Origin: Streptomyces sp. TP-A0874
GTDB lineage: Bacteria; Actinomycetota; Actinomycetes; Streptomycetales; Streptomycetaceae
NCBI RefSeq assembly: GCF_001748085.1
Contig: NZ_BBZK01000003.1
Coordinates: 62,001-126,000, forward strand
Length of the DNA: 64,000 nucleotides
Direction of reading: 5' to 3'
Positions 1-8,912 of the stretch are shown in pieces (within the stretch, counting starts at the first letter, position 1; each line of letters starts with the position of its first letter). A program made the position numbers and the translations under genes. The notes under the pieces were generated by a model. It saw nothing but the letters and a program-made list of their open reading frames with translations. It had not been told where the DNA came from and did no database searches.

Positions 1-1
1 G

Positions 2-850
2 GCGACCGTCATCTGCGCCGCGGTCGAGACCGGCCAGGGCTTCGCCACCCTCGCCCGGCAGATCGTCCAGGAGACGCTGGGCATCGAGGAGGTGCACGTC
101 GCCTCGGTCGACTCCGACCAGCCGCCGGCCGGGCCGGCCGCACACAGCCGGCACACCTGGGTGTCAGGTGGCGCGGTGGAGCGTGCGGCCAAGATGGTCC
201 GCACCCAGCTCCTCCAACCGCTGGCGCACAAGTTCGGGATGTCGCCCGAGCTGCTGACCATCGCCGACGGCAAGATCACCTCCTATGACGGGGTGTTGAG
301 CACCACGGTCGAGGAGACCCTGGACGGACGGGAGCTGTGGGCCACCGCCCAGTGCCGCCCGCACCCCACGGAGCCGCTGGACGAGACGGGGCAGGGCGAC
401 GCCTTCGTCGGACTGGCCTTCGCCGCCGTCCGGGCCGTGGTCGACGTGGACATCGAGTTGGGATCGGTGCGGGTGGTCGAGATGGCGGTGGCACAGGACG
501 TCGGCCGGGTGCTCAACCCACGCCAACTCGCCACCCGGATCGAGGCCGGGGTGACCCAGGGGGTCGGCGCGGCGCTCACCGAGCACCTCCGCACCTCCCG
601 CGGTGTGGTCCGCCAACCGGACCTCACCGGCTACGCGCTGCCGACCGCGCTGGACGCGCCCGAAGTCCGCATCGTCAAGCTGGTCGAGGAACGGGACGTG
701 GTCGCGCCCTTCGGGGCGAAGGCGGCGAGCGCGGTACCGGTGGTCACCTCGCCGGCCGCGGTGGCCGCGGCGGTCCGGGCGGCCACCGGGCGCCCGGTGA
801 ACCGGTTGCCGATCCGTCCGCAGGCAGCCGTGGTGCCGCCGGCGCAGTGA
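2..850 (+). CDS. xanthine dehydrogenase family molybdopterin-binding subunit, C-terminal part (truncated by window)
   Basis: The reading frame is open from the first bases of the window, so only the last 282 codons are present. The visible part belongs to the large molybdenum-cofactor subunit of xanthine dehydrogenase-type hydroxylases. It has the ETGQG segment, the GDAFVG segment, the VAQDVGRVLNP stretch followed by the QGVGAALTEH stretch, and near the end VVAPFGAKAASAVPVV, which corresponds to the GxKGxGE region that carries the catalytic Glu in this family. In the visible sequence the usual KGxGE reads FGAKAASA, so the conserved Glu is not obvious at that spot. Family members oxidise hypoxanthine/xanthine or related heterocycles with FAD and 2Fe-2S partner subunits, which would be encoded upstream of the window. 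A PucD-like purine-catabolic role is possible but not proven. Confidence 0.85.
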   Translation, partial: ATVICAAVETGQGFATLARQIVQETLGIEEVHVASVDSDQPPAGPAAHSRHTWVSGGAVERAAKMVRTQLLQPLAHKFGMSPELLTIADGKITSYDGVLSTTVEETLDGRELWATAQCRPHPTEPLDETGQGDAFVGLAFAAVRAVVDVDIELGSVRVVEMAVAQDVGRVLNPRQLATRIEAGVTQGVGAALTEHLRTSRGVVRQPDLTGYALPTALDAPEVRIVKLVEERDVVAPFGAKAASAVPVVTSPAAVAAAVRAATGRPVNRLPIRPQAAVVPPAQ

Positions 851-966
851 CCGGGGGAGCCCGGCGGGGCGGGGCCGGGCGCCGGCTCACCCCGCCACCC
901 CGCCCGGGAGGCCCCGGATAGGGTGGCCGGGCTGACGTACAACACCGAGAGCACCAACCGGAGACC

Positions 967-2769
967 GTGTCTACCACCGCCGCGTCCTCGTCACACCACC
1001 TGTCGCCCGCCTTCCCGGGCCGCGCCCCCTGGGGCACCGCGAACAAGCTGCGCGCCTGGCAGCAGGCGGCGATGGACACCTACATCCAGAGCCAGCCCCG
1101 GGACTTCCTGGCGGTGGCGACACCCGGGGCCGGAAAGACGACCTTCGCGTTGACGCTGGCCTCCTGGCTGCTACACCACCACGTCGTCCAGCAGGTCACG
1201 GTGGTGGCGCCGACCGAGCATCTGAAGAAGCAGTGGGCGGAAGCGGCGGCCCGGATAGGCATCAAGCTCGACCCCGAGTACTCGGCCGGTCCGCTGGGCC
1301 GGGAGTACCACGGGGTGGCCGTCACCTACGCGGGCGTCGGGGTGCGTCCGATGCTCCACCGCAACCGCTGCGAGCAGCGCAAGACCCTGGTCATCCTCGA
1401 CGAGATCCACCACGCCGGCGACTCCAAGTCCTGGGGCGAGGCCTGCTCGGAGGCGTTCGACCCGGCCACCCGGCGGCTGGCGCTGACCGGTACGCCGTTC
1501 CGCTCGGACACCAACCCGATCCCCTTCGTGGCCTATGAGGAGGGCAACGACGGAATCCGCCGCTCCAGTGCCGACTACACCTACGGCTACGGCAGCGCGC
1601 TCGCCGACGGAGTCGTCCGGCCGGTCATCTTCCTCTCCTACAGCGGGAACATGCGCTGGCGGACCAAGGCCGGGGACGAGGTCGCCGCGCGACTCGGTGA
1701 GCCGATGACCAAGGACGCCGTGTCCCAGGCCTGGCGGACCGCGCTGGACCCGCACGGCGACTGGATGCCCAACGTGCTGCGCGCCGCCGACCAGCGCCTC
1801 AGCGAGGTCCGCAAGGGCATCCCGGACGCCGGCGGACTGGTGATCGCCAGCGACCAGGACTCGGCCCGGGCGTACGCCAAGCTGATCAGGGACATCACCG
1901 GTACCGCCGCCACCCTGGTGCTCTCCGACGACACCGGCGCCTCCGCGCGGATCGACGAGTTCAGCGGTTCCAAGGATCCGGCCGACCGCTGGATGGTGGC
2001 CGTCCGGATGGTCTCCGAGGGGGTGGACGTACCGCGCCTCGCGGTCGGCGTGTACGCCACCACCATCTCCACGCCGCTCTTCTTCGCCCAGGCCGTCGGC
2101 CGCTTCGTCCGCTCCCGCCGGCGTGGCGAGACCGCCTCCGTCTTCCTGCCCACCATCCCGGACCTGCTCGGCTTCGCGGGCGAGATGGAGGTCGAACGGG
2201 ACCACGTGCTCGACCGGCCGAGGAAGGATTCGGAGGAGGACCCCTACGCCGAGGAGGAAAAGCTGCTGCGGGAGGCGGAACAGCAGCAGGACGAGGACAC
2301 CGGTGAGCAGGACATGCTCCCCTTCGAGGCGCTGGAGTCCGACGCCGTCTTCGACCGGGTCCTCTACGACGGCGCCGAGTTCGGCATGCAGGCCCACCCC
2401 GGCAGCGAGGAGGAGCAGGACTACCTCGGCATCCCCGGGCTGCTCGAGCCGGAGCAGGTGCAGCTGCTGCTCCGCAAGCGGCAGGCCCGGCAGATCGCCC
2501 ACAGCCGGAAGAAGCCCGACGAGGAGGCCGACCTGCTGGAACTGCCGGCCGAGCGGCGGCCGGTGGTCTCCCACAAGGAGCTGATGGAGCTGCGCAAGCG
2601 GTTGAACACGCTGGTCGGCGCGTACGTCCACCAGAGCGGCAAACCGCACGGGGTGGTCCACACCGAGCTGCGCAGGGTGTGCGGTGGACCACCCAGCGCG
2701 GAGGCGACGGCCGGGCAGCTGAACGCACGGATCCAGAAAGTCCAGGAGTGGGCGACCCGGATGCGTTGA
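967..2769 (+). CDS. DEAD/DEAH-box (superfamily 2) helicase
   Basis: A 600-residue ATP-dependent nucleic-acid helicase of the ResIII/SF2 type. Motif I is TPGAGKTTFAL (about residues 54-64), motif II is DEIHHAG (a DEIH box, about 145), motif III lies in LTGTPFRSD (about 175), and motif VI is QAVGRFVRSRR (about 375). Roughly the last 200 residues are highly charged, Glu/Lys/Gln-rich and not a catalytic domain I recognise. The start is GTG at 967 with a CGGAGA ribosome site just upstream. It stands alone: the neighbours are a dehydrogenase subunit 117 nt upstream and an IclR gene 283 nt downstream, so context gives no pathway. A DNA repair or RNA remodelling role is inference only. Confidence 0.9.
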   Translation: MSTTAASSSHHLSPAFPGRAPWGTANKLRAWQQAAMDTYIQSQPRDFLAVATPGAGKTTFALTLASWLLHHHVVQQVTVVAPTEHLKKQWAEAAARIGIKLDPEYSAGPLGREYHGVAVTYAGVGVRPMLHRNRCEQRKTLVILDEIHHAGDSKSWGEACSEAFDPATRRLALTGTPFRSDTNPIPFVAYEEGNDGIRRSSADYTYGYGSALADGVVRPVIFLSYSGNMRWRTKAGDEVAARLGEPMTKDAVSQAWRTALDPHGDWMPNVLRAADQRLSEVRKGIPDAGGLVIASDQDSARAYAKLIRDITGTAATLVLSDDTGASARIDEFSGSKDPADRWMVAVRMVSEGVDVPRLAVGVYATTISTPLFFAQAVGRFVRSRRRGETASVFLPTIPDLLGFAGEMEVERDHVLDRPRKDSEEDPYAEEEKLLREAEQQQDEDTGEQDMLPFEALESDAVFDRVLYDGAEFGMQAHPGSEEEQDYLGIPGLLEPEQVQLLLRKRQARQIAHSRKKPDEEADLLELPAERRPVVSHKELMELRKRLNTLVGAYVHQSGKPHGVVHTELRRVCGGPPSAEATAGQLNARIQKVQEWATRMR

Positions 2770-3052
2770 CCAGGCCGTCGACCAGCGCGTCGATCGGTGA
2801 CCGACCGACTGCTACACGCCACGGACGTCGGCGCGAAACGGACAAACCCGTATGGGTGTGCCCGGATTCTGGACGGGCTCTTCCGCTGAGCGGGGCAGGT
2901 CAGTAGCGTTCCGGTCACTCAGACCTCGTGGCGGTCCGCCGCGGCGGCGGAAACCCACGCCAGGAGCCCGCCGACCGTTCCACGCGCTGTCGCAGGGTCG
3001 GCGAGGCGCGCCGCCATGAGAAGCCGCCGCACTCACCCGAGGGAGGGGCGTC

Positions 3053-3694
3053 GTGACCGCGGAGACGTCTCAAACGCTCGACCGGGGCCTGCGCGTCCTC
3101 AAGCTGCTGGCCGACACCGACCACGGGCTCACGGTGACCGAGCTCTCCAACAAGCTCGGCGTCAACAGAACCGTGGTCTACCGGCTGCTGGCCACCCTCG
3201 AGCAGCACGCCCTGGTGCGCCGGGACCTCGGCGGCCGGGCGCGGGTCGGGCTCGGCGTTCTGCGCCTGGGCCGGCAGGTCCACCCGCTGGTGCGGGAGGC
3301 GGCGCTCCCCGCCCTCAGATCGCTGGCCGAGGACATCGGCGCGACCGCCCACCTGACCCTGGTCGACGGGACGGACGCGCTGGCCGTCGCGGTGGTCGAA
3401 CCGACCTGGACGGACTACCACGTCGCCTACCGGGCTGGTTTCCGGCACCCGCTCGACAAGGGGGCCGCGGGGCGCGCGATACTCGCCGCCCGGAAGTCAC
3501 CGGGCGGCGACCCCGGCTTCGTACTGACCCACGGAGAGCTGGAGGCGGGCGCCAGCGGGGCCGCGGCCCCGCTCAGGGGGGTCACCGGGCTGGAGGGCAG
3601 CGTCGGCGTGGTGATGCTGACCGAATCGGTGCCCGAGCGGGTCGGCCCCCGGGTGGTGGAAGCGGCCCGCGAGGTCTCCGACGCGCTGTGCTGA
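3053..3694 (+). CDS. IclR-family transcriptional regulator
   Basis: A 213-residue regulator. The N-terminus has the winged helix-turn-helix typical of IclR (residues 5-65: LDRGLRVLKLLAD, then TVTELSNKLGVNRTVVYRLLATLE). The C-terminal effector domain contains HLTLVDGTDALAV and the GAAGRAILA signature near residue 140. It is slightly shorter than the usual 250 residues. The GTG start at 3053 is preceded by GGGAGGGG at good spacing. Its target cannot be told from the window: it is followed 106 nt later by a protease gene with its own promoter-like element, so autoregulation or control of a distant gene is equally likely. Confidence 0.9.
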   Translation: MTAETSQTLDRGLRVLKLLADTDHGLTVTELSNKLGVNRTVVYRLLATLEQHALVRRDLGGRARVGLGVLRLGRQVHPLVREAALPALRSLAEDIGATAHLTLVDGTDALAVAVVEPTWTDYHVAYRAGFRHPLDKGAAGRAILAARKSPGGDPGFVLTHGELEAGASGAAAPLRGVTGLEGSVGVVMLTESVPERVGPRVVEAAREVSDALC

Positions 3695-3788
3695 CCCGTT
3701 CCCCACGGAGGCTGTGCTGACCCGCTCGGCCGGTCCGGCGGAGCCCCGGACCGGCCACCGCCGTGGGGAGGGCGGGTGGCGCGTCGAC

Positions 3789-3794
3789 TAGATT
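3789..3794 (+). promoter_or_regulatory. -10 element, leaderless start of the S16 protease gene
   Basis: TAGATT lies 6 nt before the ATG at 3801 and no Shine-Dalgarno sequence is visible, so transcription probably begins at the start codon. Confidence 0.5.
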
Positions 3795-3800
3795 CCTGCC

Positions 3801-4589
3801 ATGCGCGCCGTCTCCCTCCGCACCACGCTCCTCGCCTGCTGCACCGCCCCGGTGGTCGCCCTCGTCGCCGTGGCCGCCCTCGCCCCGCTCCCGTTCGCCA
3901 TCACCGAGCCGGGGATGACCGCCGACGTCCTCGGCGACTACCGGGGCGAAGAGGTGATCACCGTCTCCGGTACCGAGACCAGGAAGACCTCCGGGGAACT
4001 GCGGATGACCACCATCGCCGCCACCGCCCCCGAGACGGACGTGGGCGTGACCGACGTCGTCGACGCCTGGTTCGACGAGGAGCGGGCCGTGCTGCCGCAC
4101 GACGCCGTCTACCCCGCCGGCAAGACGCCGGAGCAGGTCGAGAAGCACAACGCCGCGGAGATGCGGGAGTCGCAGCACACGGCCACGGCGGCCGCGTTGC
4201 GGCTGCTGCACCGGTCCCCCGGCTCGGTGCGGGTGAAGCTGAGCCTGGCGCAGGTGGGCGGGCCGAGCGCCGGGCTGATGTTCGCGCTGGGCATCGTCGA
4301 CAAGCTCGACGGGGACGGGCGCGGCGGCGATCTGACCGGCGGACGCACCATCGCGGGCACCGGAACCATCACCGAGCACGGCGCGGTCGGCGCGGTCGGC
4401 GGGGTGCCGCTGAAGACCCGGGCCGCCGTCCGCGACGGGGCCACCGTCTTCCTGGTGCCGAAACAGGAGTGCGCCGAGGCCCAGGCGAGCCTTCCGCACG
4501 GCCTCCGGCTGATCCCGGTCAGCACGCTGAAGGGCGCGGTGTCCGCGCTGAAGGCGCTGGACTCCGGGGGCCGGGTCCCCTCCTGCTGA
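3801..4589 (+). CDS. membrane-anchored Lon-like S16 serine protease
   Basis: A 262-residue protein with one N-terminal membrane anchor (residues about 8-32) and a C-terminal Lon-type S16 protease domain exposed outside the membrane. The Ser-Lys dyad is visible: Ser156 in VGGPSAGLM and Lys205 in GGVPLKTRAA, with GTGTI and GAVGAVGG between them as in Lon. YlbL-type relatives carry a PDZ domain between anchor and protease; here the linker is only about 90 residues and no PDZ is apparent, so this is a short form. The gene looks leaderless (TAGATT 6 nt before ATG). It probably processes an envelope protein; the substrate is unknown. Confidence 0.85.
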   Translation: MRAVSLRTTLLACCTAPVVALVAVAALAPLPFAITEPGMTADVLGDYRGEEVITVSGTETRKTSGELRMTTIAATAPETDVGVTDVVDAWFDEERAVLPHDAVYPAGKTPEQVEKHNAAEMRESQHTATAAALRLLHRSPGSVRVKLSLAQVGGPSAGLMFALGIVDKLDGDGRGGDLTGGRTIAGTGTITEHGAVGAVGGVPLKTRAAVRDGATVFLVPKQECAEAQASLPHGLRLIPVSTLKGAVSALKALDSGGRVPSC

Positions 4590-4625
4590 GCACGCCGGCC
4601 GACCGCCCGACCGCCCTGACAGGCT

Positions 4626-5666
4626 TCAGAAGGCCGGCTCGCTGAGCTCGACGGCGCGCAGCGCGGCGGCGAGGGCCTGGTCGTCCCCGACGTCCAGGGC
4701 GGTGTCGGCCAACTTGATGACGTGTTCGTCACCGTGTTCCAGCGCCCGCTCCAGCACCTCCTCGGCCGTGGGCCGGCCGACCGGTGCGTACGGCACCCCC
4801 TCCGGGGGCGAGTACATCGCCGTCACCGCCGCGGAAGCCGTCCAGGCCGCGTGCAGGCTCGGCACCCACAGATCCCGCGGCAGCGCGGGCAGCACCCGCA
4901 GCACGGCGTTCGGGGCCGTCGCGGAGTGCACCAGCATCGTCTCCTCCCCGTGCCCGTGGGTGAGGTAGCGGTGGGTGGCGGCGCGCACCAACTCGGCCAG
5001 CCGGCGCTGAGCCTCCTCCGCGTCGGTCACCCGCGCCGACCAGACGGGCAGCCGGTCGACCAGCGCCAGACGGGCCGGGAAGCCGTCCGGTGACGGGGCC
5101 CGCGTGAGCAGGGGGACGGCGTCCAGCGCCTCGGCGGCGCTCGCCGCCCCCGGCTGCTCCCGGAGGCCCGGGACCGGACGGTGGCGGGCCGCCCAGTAGC
5201 CGAGTCCGTGGGCGAGTTCGCCGAGTTGCGGAAGGTCCTCGGGGCGCCCGGTCGGCCCGCTCCGGGAGAGCGCCCGCACCGCGTGCCCGACCCGGATCAC
5301 CGGATGGGTGGACCCTCCGTAGATCCCGGGGAGCAGCCGCGGCCACCACCGGGCCAGGACCTGCCGCCAGGGGGACTCGGAGAGCAGCCGGGTGAAGTAG
5401 GCGATCCAGTCGCCGGCCCGCCGCAGATCACCCAGCGCCCGCGGCCAGTCGGCGTCGGTGACGGGCTCCACCGGGGCCGGGAAGTCCTCGAGTTTGCTCT
5501 GGTAGTAGTCCAGCCAGCGGTGCACGGCGGCCGAGTGGCCCCGGGAGACCAGCGCCTCGACCACCATGGGGGCGTGGTTGGTGAGCCGCCCCAGCCGCTC
5601 GGGGCCGGAGGCGTGGAGCCGCTCCAGCGCCTCCTCGAGTACCCCGCTCTGATCCTTCGCGTCCAT
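4626..5666 (-). CDS. questin oxidase-like protein (DUF4243)
   Basis: A 346-residue protein resembling the questin oxidase-like family named after the fungal Baeyer-Villiger-type enzyme of geodin synthesis. Recognition rests on the N-terminal LTNHAPMVVEALVSRG stretch, the WLDYYQSKL segment, and the Trp-rich middle (residues about 105-130, with the PG-Y-GSTHPVIRVGHAVRAL block) containing conserved His residues. Actinobacterial members are widespread and their substrate is not established; many sit in housekeeping regions rather than pathways. The ATG at 5666 has a TAGCCT element 6 nt upstream on the same strand, so it is probably leaderless. It is convergent with the S16 protease gene, with 36 nt between the stops. 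Confidence 0.65.
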   Translation of the reverse strand: MDAKDQSGVLEEALERLHASGPERLGRLTNHAPMVVEALVSRGHSAAVHRWLDYYQSKLEDFPAPVEPVTDADWPRALGDLRRAGDWIAYFTRLLSESPWRQVLARWWPRLLPGIYGGSTHPVIRVGHAVRALSRSGPTGRPEDLPQLGELAHGLGYWAARHRPVPGLREQPGAASAAEALDAVPLLTRAPSPDGFPARLALVDRLPVWSARVTDAEEAQRRLAELVRAATHRYLTHGHGEETMLVHSATAPNAVLRVLPALPRDLWVPSLHAAWTASAAVTAMYSPPEGVPYAPVGRPTAEEVLERALEHGDEHVIKLADTALDVGDDQALAAALRAVELSEPAF

Positions 5667-5672
5667 GCGCCC

Positions 5673-5678
5673 AGGCTA
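5673..5678 (-). promoter_or_regulatory. -10 element, leaderless start of the questin oxidase-like gene
   Basis: On the minus strand this reads TAGCCT, 6 nt before the ATG that ends at 5666; no ribosome site is visible in the gap. Confidence 0.45.
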
Positions 5679-5803
5679 GGGCCGCTGTTCCGGGGTGCCC
5701 TCGGTCCGCGGTAGGGAGCCGAGGCGGCCTGGGGACCTACGACCGGGCGCACGGGGGCGAGCGGGCCCGGGCCGAGGAAGGCTGGGCGGCCCGGGTGCGG
5801 TGC

Positions 5804-6808
5804 TCAGTCCTCCTTGATGAAGCCTTCCTCCACCATCCAGTCCTTGGCCACCTCGTGCGGGTCCTGCCCCTCCACGTCGACCTTGGCGTTGAGCCGCTGG
5901 GCCAGCCCCGTGGTCAGCTTCTCGGTGATCGGCGCCAGCACCTGCCTGATCTGCGGGTACTTCTCCAGCGTCTTGGCGTTGATCATCGGGGAGGCGTTGT
6001 AGTTGGGGAAGAACTTCCGGTCGTCCTCCAGCACCTTGAGCTTCAGCTCCGGAATGCGCCCGTCGGTGGTGAAGACCTCGCCGAGGGTGCAGGCCCGGCC
6101 GCGGGAGACCTGGGTGTAGACGATGCCGCTGTCCATCTTCTTGAGGTTCCGCGAGGGGAACTTGAAGCCGTACTTCTTCTCCAGCCCGGGCAGACCGTCG
6201 TCCCGCACCGCGAACTCGCTCTCGACACAGAGGGTGGCCGCCTTCGGGTTCTCCTTCAGCAGCCGACCGACGTCGGAGACGGTCTTCAGGCCGTACTTCT
6301 CGGCGTACTTCGGATTGACCGCCAGGGCGTAGGTGTTGTCCAGCTTGGACGGCGGGAGCCAGTCGACGCCGTTCTTCCGGTCGGCGTCGCGCACCGCCTC
6401 CCACTGCTTGCGGGGATCGGCGATGGGCTTGCTCCTCCCCAGGTAGGTGATCCAGCCGGTCCCGGTGTACTCGTAACCGCCGTCCGCGGCACCGGTCCTG
6501 ACCGCCTCCCGGGAGCCGATCGACCCCTGGATGTTCGTCCGGTCCAGTACCTCGGCGCCCGCGGCCTTGAAGGCCAGCCCCATGATCTGCCCGAGGATGA
6601 TCTGCTCGGTGAACTGCTTGGAGGTGACGGTCAGCTTGGCGCCCTTCAGCGGTTGCCCCCTCCCGACCGTCCCGGGCTGCACGGCGTCCACCATCGGGCT
6701 TCCGCTGGTCAGGCCGCAGCCGGCCAACATCGAGCCGCAGACGGCCAGTGCGGCCAGGGCGGTGCCCGGACGGGCCAGCCGCCTGCGGTAGGTGCCGGGT
6801 ATGTTCAC
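5804..6808 (-). CDS. betaine/choline ABC transporter substrate-binding lipoprotein (OpuAC/OsmF type)
   Basis: A 334-residue lipoprotein. The signal peptide ends in the lipobox LAGC at about residue 30, followed by an OpuAC-type type II periplasmic-binding fold (residues about 55-334: LTVTSKQFTEQIILGQIMG, then GSREAVRTGAADGGYEYTGTGW, then RPDG-like GEVFTTDGRIPEL). This subfamily binds glycine betaine, choline, carnitine or related quaternary amines for osmoprotection or as nutrients. It is the last gene of a four-gene minus-strand operon and overlaps the upstream permease gene by 4 nt (ATGA). Which quaternary amine it binds cannot be read from sequence by eye. Confidence 0.9.
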   Translation of the reverse strand: MNIPGTYRRRLARPGTALAALAVCGSMLAGCGLTSGSPMVDAVQPGTVGRGQPLKGAKLTVTSKQFTEQIILGQIMGLAFKAAGAEVLDRTNIQGSIGSREAVRTGAADGGYEYTGTGWITYLGRSKPIADPRKQWEAVRDADRKNGVDWLPPSKLDNTYALAVNPKYAEKYGLKTVSDVGRLLKENPKAATLCVESEFAVRDDGLPGLEKKYGFKFPSRNLKKMDSGIVYTQVSRGRACTLGEVFTTDGRIPELKLKVLEDDRKFFPNYNASPMINAKTLEKYPQIRQVLAPITEKLTTGLAQRLNAKVDVEGQDPHEVAKDWMVEEGFIKED

Positions 6809-7623
6809 TTCTCCTCCAGGCCCCGGGGCCGCAGGAGGACTTCGGCGAGCGAGGCCAGCCAGTCCACCGTCAGCGCCAGCGCCACGGTCAGTACGGACCC
6901 CACCACCAGCACCGGCATCCGCTGCAGCGTGATGCCGGCGGCGATCAGGTCGCCGAGCCCGCCGCCGCCGCCGAAGGTGGCCAGGGTGGCGGTGCCCACG
7001 TTGAGCACCAGCGCGGTGCGGATGCCGGCGAGGATCAGCGGTACGGCGAGCGGGAGTTCGACGCGGGTCAGCACCCGGGTCGGCGACATGCCGATACCCC
7101 GAGCCGCGTCCACCAGCGTCGGGTCGATGGCCCGCAGCCCCGCGATGGTGTTGCTCAGGACGGGCAGCACCGCGTAGCTGATGATGCCGATCAGCGCGGC
7201 CTTCTCACCGATGCCGAGCCAGATGACCAGCAGGGCCAGCAGGCCCAGCGCCGGAGTGGCCTGGCCGATGTTGGCGAACGCCACCACCACCGGGGCGGCC
7301 CGCCGCAGCAGGCCCCTGGTCAGTGCGATCCCCAGCGGGATGGCGATGATCAGAACGAAGAAGGTCGAGATCGCCGTGAGTTCGATGTGCTGCCACAGCG
7401 CGGTGGTGATCGCCCCTTCGCCGAGCGCGTTCTCGGCGATCGAGTCCAACTCCGTCGAGTGCAGCCAGAGGAAGGTGATGGCGAGCATCGCGGAGAGCAC
7501 GGCGGGGACGGTCAGCACGTTCCGGGCGTGGAGTCGGCGGGGGAGCCCCGCGCCGTCCTGCTCCGCCCGGAAGTCGGCCGCGGCCTCGTCGTCTTCGCGG
7601 TCGATGTCGATGGCGGTGCTCAT
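6805..7623 (-). CDS. betaine-type ABC transporter permease
   Basis: A 272-residue inner-membrane permease of the ProW/OpuCB-OpuCD kind, with five to six predicted membrane helices. The EAA loop, which docks onto the ATPase, is visible as LVDAARGIGMSPTRVLTRVELPLAVPLILAGI (about residues 170-200; the highly conserved core is GMSPTRVLTRVELP). The first about 40 residues are hydrophilic and acidic, unlike the shorter partner permease. It overlaps both neighbours by 4 nt, so translation is coupled to the ATPase gene. It forms the membrane channel together with the other permease encoded at 8905-9552. Confidence 0.9.
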   Translation of the reverse strand: MSTAIDIDREDDEAAADFRAEQDGAGLPRRLHARNVLTVPAVLSAMLAITFLWLHSTELDSIAENALGEGAITTALWQHIELTAISTFFVLIIAIPLGIALTRGLLRRAAPVVVAFANIGQATPALGLLALLVIWLGIGEKAALIGIISYAVLPVLSNTIAGLRAIDPTLVDAARGIGMSPTRVLTRVELPLAVPLILAGIRTALVLNVGTATLATFGGGGGLGDLIAAGITLQRMPVLVVGSVLTVALALTVDWLASLAEVLLRPRGLEEK

Positions 7624-8912
7624 GACGGGTCCCCGACCACTCCCAGCTTCGGCGTCCCGCTGCCGTCCGAGGAGGCCGGCCCCTGCTCCGCGGAGGCGTG
7701 GGCCAGCTCCTGCTCGTGCTCGTGTTCCAGAGCGGCCAGCCGGTCGGCCTGGAGCAGCTCGTGCACGGAGTTCATCAGCGTCTCCATGTCGACGACGCCG
7801 ACGAACTCACCGCGCCGCCCGGTGACCGCGACCCGGCCGCCGCTGTCGGTCAGTACGGCCTCCAGGGCGTCGCGCAGCGTCGCGTTCCGGGTGACGTAGT
7901 CCCCGACCGGGGTGCCGGCCCGGGCCAGCGAGCCCTTGGCACGCATCAGGTCGCCGCGGCGCAGCCACTTGTAGGGACGACCGCGCTTGTCCAGCAGCAG
8001 CAGTTCGTTGGTCGGCCCGGCCTTCAGCCGGTTGAATATGGTCTGCAGCGGGTCCTCGATCGTGACGGTCGGGAAGTCGGCGATCTCGACGTCCCGCACC
8101 CGGGTGAGGTTGAGCCGCTTGAGCGCGGCGCCCGCGCCGACGAATCCGGAGACGAAGTCGTCGGCCGGGTTGGTCAGGATCGCCTCGGGGGTGTCGAACT
8201 GGGCGATGTGCGACTGCTCGCGCAGCACCGCGATCCGGTCGCCCAGCTTGATGGCCTCGTCGAAGTCGTGGGTGACGAAGACGATGGTCTTGTGGAGTTC
8301 GTGCTGGAGCCGGATCAGTTCGTCCTGGAGGTGGTCGCGGGTGATCGGGTCGACCGCGCCGAACGGCTCGTCCATCAGCAGCACCGGCGGGTCGGCGGCG
8401 AGCGCCCGGGCCACCCCGACCCGCTGCTGCTGGCCACCGGAGAGCTGCCGCGGGTAGCGGCCGTGGAACTCGCGCGGGTCGAGCCCCACCAGGTCGAGCA
8501 TCTCCTCGACCCGGGCGCGGACCTTCGCCTTGGGCCAGCCGATCATCTTGGGCACCAGCGCGATGTTGTCCGCCACCGTCATGTGGGGGAACAGCCCGGA
8601 GGACTGGATGGCGTAGCCGATCTTCCGGCGCAGCTGCACCGGGTCCATGTCGGTGACGTCCTCGCCGTCGATCCGGATCCGGCCGGAGGAGGGCTCGATC
8701 AGCCGGTTGATCATGCGCAGGGTGGTGCTCTTGCCGCAGCCGGAGGGGCCCACCAGGACCACCACCTCGCCGGCGTTGATGTCCATGGTGACGCTGTCCA
8801 CCGCGGGCAGGGCGTTCCCGGGGTAACGCTTGCTGAGGTTGTCCAACTGGATGGTGGCCCCGGTGACGGCTGGCCCCGAGGAGGACTGGGATGGCGACTC
8901 GGGATCAGGCAC
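7620..8912 (-). CDS. betaine/proline-type ABC transporter ATP-binding protein with CBS domain
   Basis: A 430-residue ATPase of the OpuCA/ProV family. Visible parts are Walker A GPSGCGKST (about residue 55), the Q loop, the signature LSGGQQQRVGVARAL (about 160), Walker B VLLMDEPFGAVDP (about 180), and the switch His in FVTHDFDEA. The C-terminal third carries CBS motifs (around residues 285-390, for example RNATLRDALEAVLTDSGGRVAV), which in OpuA/OpuC sense ionic strength or c-di-AMP. The GTG start at 8912 has AAGGGGA upstream and overlaps the stop of the upstream permease by 8 nt. The last about 40 residues are Glu/His-rich and variable. Confidence 0.93.
   Translation of the reverse strand: MPDPESPSQSSSGPAVTGATIQLDNLSKRYPGNALPAVDSVTMDINAGEVVVLVGPSGCGKSTTLRMINRLIEPSSGRIRIDGEDVTDMDPVQLRRKIGYAIQSSGLFPHMTVADNIALVPKMIGWPKAKVRARVEEMLDLVGLDPREFHGRYPRQLSGGQQQRVGVARALAADPPVLLMDEPFGAVDPITRDHLQDELIRLQHELHKTIVFVTHDFDEAIKLGDRIAVLREQSHIAQFDTPEAILTNPADDFVSGFVGAGAALKRLNLTRVRDVEIADFPTVTIEDPLQTIFNRLKAGPTNELLLLDKRGRPYKWLRRGDLMRAKGSLARAGTPVGDYVTRNATLRDALEAVLTDSGGRVAVTGRRGEFVGVVDMETLMNSVHELLQADRLAALEHEHEQELAHASAEQGPASSDGSGTPKLGVVGDPS

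Noticed and set aside
1171..2661. Minus-strand 496-codon open frame opposite the helicase
   Set aside because: Shadow frame with Val/Gly/His-rich composition and no motif.
2770..3052. Short GC-rich palindromes between the helicase and IclR genes
   Set aside because: Only short G/C runs expected by chance at this base composition; no clear operator or terminator.
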